DNA from: an uncultured Ruminococcus sp.
GTDB lineage: Bacteria; Bacillota; Clostridia; Oscillospirales; Acutalibacteraceae
DNA: 64,000 nt
Direction of reading: 5' to 3'
NCBI GenBank assembly: GCA_902799245.1
Contig: CADBZY010000012.1
Coordinates: 1-64,000 of the forward strand
The notes beneath the pieces were generated by a model. The model searched no databases. It was not told the origin of the DNA and saw nothing but the letters and a program-made list of their open reading frames with translations. This document shows positions 61,949 through 64,000 of the stretch, in pieces (the stretch's first letter is position 1; every line of letters begins with the position of its first letter). Both the position numbers and the translations under genes were made by a program.

Positions 61949-61967
61949 CTAATTTTGGGAGGTTGAT

Positions 61968-63314
61968 ATGTTTATGGCAAAGTACACCAGAGAGGACATT
62001 GTCAGGATCGTCAAGGAAGAGGACGTAAAATTCATTCGTCTTCAGTTCACCGACACATTCGGTCACATGAAGAACGTCGCTATCACCGTCAGCCAGCTCG
62101 AAAAATGCCTGGATAACCAGTGCATGTTCGACGGCTCGTCCATCGAGGGCTTCGTGCGTATCGAGGAATCCGACATGTACTTAAGACCCGACATCGATTC
62201 CTTTGTAATTTTCCCGTGGAGACCCCAGAACGGCAAGGTCGCCAGATTCATCTGCGACGTCTACAAGCCGGACGGAACTCCCTTTGAAGGCGACCCGAGA
62301 TTTGTGCTCAAGCGCGTCCTGAAGGAAGCCGAGGAAATGGGCTACACGGTCAACATCGGACCCGAGGCGGAATTCTTCCTCTTTGACACAGACGAGCACG
62401 GTCACGCCACCACCAACAGCTACGACGAAGCAAGCTACTTCGATCTCGCTCCCACCGACATGGGCGAGGATTGCCGCCGCGACATCTGCACGACGCTCGG
62501 TCAGATGGGCTTTGAAATTGAAGCCTCTCACCACGAAGTCGCCGAGGCGCAGCACGAGGTCGATTTCAAATATGACGACGCTCTTACCACCGCCGACAAT
62601 ATCATGACTTTCAAGCTAACCGTCAAGGCAGTCGCTTACCGTCACGGTCTTTATGCCACCTTCATGCCCAAGCCGCGCTACGGCGTATGCGGTTCCGGTA
62701 TGCACACCAATATCTCCCTTTGCACGCTCGACGGCAAGAACGCCTTCTGCGACGCCAGCGATCCCAACGGTCTGGGACTTTCCCACGTGGCATACAACTT
62801 CATCGCCGGTCTTATGAAGCACGTCAAGGGCATGGCCGCCATCACCAATCCGCTTGTCAACTCCTACAAGCGCCTTGTCCCCGGCTATGAAGCTCCCTGC
62901 TACATCGCGTGGTCGGCAAGCAACCGCTCGGCGCTCATCCGTATTCCCGCATCCAGAGGCGCGGGGACCCGTGTAGAGCTCCGCAATCCCGATCCGGCCT
63001 GCAATCCCTATCTTGAACTTGCGGTCTGCATCGCGGCAGGTCTTGACGGCATCAAGAACGACATGACCCCTGTGGAGCAGATCAGCGACGATATTTACGC
63101 CATGACCAAACAGGACAGAAAGGCCGTCGGCATCGAGAGCCTTCCCGGAAACCTCAAGGAAGCGCTTGACGCTCTTGAAGCCGACGAATACATCAAGAAC
63201 GTTCTCGGCGAGCACGTTTACAAAAGCTATGTCGCGGGCAAGAAGGCGGAGTGGAACAGCTTCCGCACAGCCGTCACCGAATGGGAGATAGACAGATACC
63301 TTTCCATTTATTAA
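61968..63314 (+). CDS. glnA: Glutamine synthetase, type I
   Basis: Joins ammonia and glutamate with ATP to make glutamine, the entry point of nitrogen assimilation. The 448-residue protein has [55 protein letters not shown] (in part) and the GSI fold. The short length and absence of the NLYDLPPEE adenylylation motif mark the Gram-positive GSI-alpha type, controlled by feedback rather than adenylylation. GGGAGG stands 5 nt before ATG 61968; a second ATG at 61974 is also possible. Upstream is a promoter and attenuator. Confidence 0.97.
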   Translation: MFMAKYTREDIVRIVKEEDVKFIRLQFTDTFGHMKNVAITVSQLEKCLDNQCMFDGSSIEGFVRIEESDMYLRPDIDSFVIFPWRPQNGKVARFICDVYKPDGTPFEGDPRFVLKRVLKEAEEMGYTVNIGPEAEFFLFDTDEHGHATTNSYDEASYFDLAPTDMGEDCRRDICTTLGQMGFEIEASHHEVAEAQHEVDFKYDDALTTADNIMTFKLTVKAVAYRHGLYATFMPKPRYGVCGSGMHTNISLCTLDGKNAFCDASDPNGLGLSHVAYNFIAGLMKHVKGMAAITNPLVNSYKRLVPGYEAPCYIAWSASNRSALIRIPASRGAGTRVELRNPDPACNPYLELAVCIAAGLDGIKNDMTPVEQISDDIYAMTKQDRKAVGIESLPGNLKEALDALEADEYIKNVLGEHVYKSYVAGKKAEWNSFRTAVTEWEIDRYLSIY

Positions 63315-63353
63315 TTTGTTTTCAAATCATCAAAATAAAGGAGATAAAACATC

Positions 63354-64000
63354 ATGGAGAAAAAAGAACAGCTTTACGAAGGCAAGGCAAAGAAGGTCTT
63401 TGCCACAGAAGATCCCGATTACTGCATTGTTTCCTACAAGGACGACGCAACCGCATTCAACGGCGAAAAGAAGGGCACCATCGCAGGCAAGGGCGTAGTC
63501 AACAACAGAATGTCCAACATGCTCTGCAAGCTGCTTGAGCAAAAGGGCGTTACCAACCACTTTGTCGAGGAGCTTAACGACAGAGAAACACTCGTCAAGA
63601 AGGTGCAGATCGTTCCGCTGGAAGTCATCATCAGAAACACCGCTGCCGGCAGCTTCTCCAAGCGCTTCGGCGTGGCAGAGGGAACCAAGCTCAACAATCC
63701 GACGCTCGAATACTGCCTGAAAGATGACGCTCTGGGCGATCCTATGATCAACGACAGCCAGATTCTCGCCATCGGCGCAGCCACACAGGAAGAGCTTGAC
63801 AAGATCGCTGCCATGGCTTACAAGGTAAACGAAGTCCTGATCGAGTTCTTCAAGACCATCGGCATCGAGCTGATCGACTTCAAGATCGAGTTCGGCAGAT
63901 TCCACGGCGACATCATCCTTGCCGACGAAATTTCTCCCGACACCTGCCGTCTCTGGGACGTCGAGACACACCAGAAGCTCGATAAGGACAGATTCAGACG
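63354..64000 (+). CDS. purC: SAICAR synthetase, partial (cut by window end)
   Basis: Purine synthesis step joining CAIR and aspartate. The visible 215 residues include [15 protein letters not shown] (ATP-site start), [29 protein letters not shown] and [11 protein letters not shown], all family motifs. The reading frame is open to the last base, so about 20 C-terminal residues are missing. ATG 63354 has AAGGAG 10 nt upstream. It follows glnA by 39 nt with no terminator visible, so it may share the glnA transcript; glutamine is the nitrogen donor in purine synthesis. Confidence 0.95.
   Translation, partial: MEKKEQLYEGKAKKVFATEDPDYCIVSYKDDATAFNGEKKGTIAGKGVVNNRMSNMLCKLLEQKGVTNHFVEELNDRETLVKKVQIVPLEVIIRNTAAGSFSKRFGVAEGTKLNNPTLEYCLKDDALGDPMINDSQILAIGAATQEELDKIAAMAYKVNEVLIEFFKTIGIELIDFKIEFGRFHGDIILADEISPDTCRLWDVETHQKLDKDRFR

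Overview
The window reads as a chromosomal segment of a spore-forming, Gram-positive Clostridia member, most likely in or near the Ruminococcaceae/Oscillospirales. The reasons are a complete gerA-B-C germination operon, a CIRCE heat-shock operator, single-chain glycyl-tRNA synthetase, the DUF177-rpmF pair, glutamine synthetase without the proteobacterial adenylylation motif, AGGAGG-type ribosome sites (often with TTG or GTG starts), and many consensus TTGACA-N17-TATAAT promoters. The lineage is inferred from gene content only.

Layout. 0.2-10.5 kb, minus strand: glycogen branching enzyme with a repetitive Lys/Ala/Pro/Glu tail, phosphofructokinase, a nitroreductase, a HAD phosphatase, then a DUF512-der-plsY-gpsA run for ribosome assembly and phospholipid precursors. 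10.5-13.2 kb: rpmF and DUF177 behind a consensus promoter, a small P-loop protein and glucose-6-phosphate isomerase. 13.4-16.2 kb, plus: ABC ATPase, permease and a sensor kinase without a visible response regulator. 16.3-20 kb, minus: an SH3-serine hydrolase and htpG under CIRCE control. 20.3-22.7 kb, plus: a lipoprotein, glyS and tRNA-Gly.

22.9-35.3 kb is the most unusual part, an envelope island bounded by tRNA-Gly on one side and tRNA-Thr/tRNA-Asp on the other. A secreted protein with six SH3b repeats is divergent from a four-gene plus-strand operon. That operon encodes a nucleotidyltransferase-aminotransferase fusion, a YidC-like/phosphotransferase fusion, a TagB/TagF-like glycerophosphotransferase with an N-terminal membrane segment, and a second YidC-like/phosphotransferase fusion. 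A convergent L,D-transpeptidase closes the island. I infer that the operon makes or decorates a teichoic-acid-like phosphopolymer: a CDP-activated building block (first gene), cytoplasmic polymer transfer (TagF-like), and extracytoplasmic phospho-group transfer by two paralogous enzymes built on a YidC fold. The YidC-like part has Asn where Gram-positive YidC proteins carry their groove arginine, so it may not be an insertase.

35.7-47 kb: nagA, an AEC transporter, DegV, DUF1836, a lytic transglycosylase, coaE, a membrane-anchored Ntn-hydrolase homologue with Ser at the expected Cys position, two FAD oxidoreductases, aroK-aroE and acpP. 47-54.5 kb is a less well understood stretch: a DUF2185 protein, an XRE/DUF2975 pair, a small conserved protein behind a strong promoter and a possibly structured leader, a lipoprotein with an EP-repeat cytoplasmic tail, and a TIR-transmembrane protein. 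54.5-64 kb: prfB, gerA-B-C plus a coupled small membrane gene, two unknown proteins, glnA behind a promoter-attenuator leader, and the start of purC. No CRISPR array, integrase, transposase or rRNA was seen.
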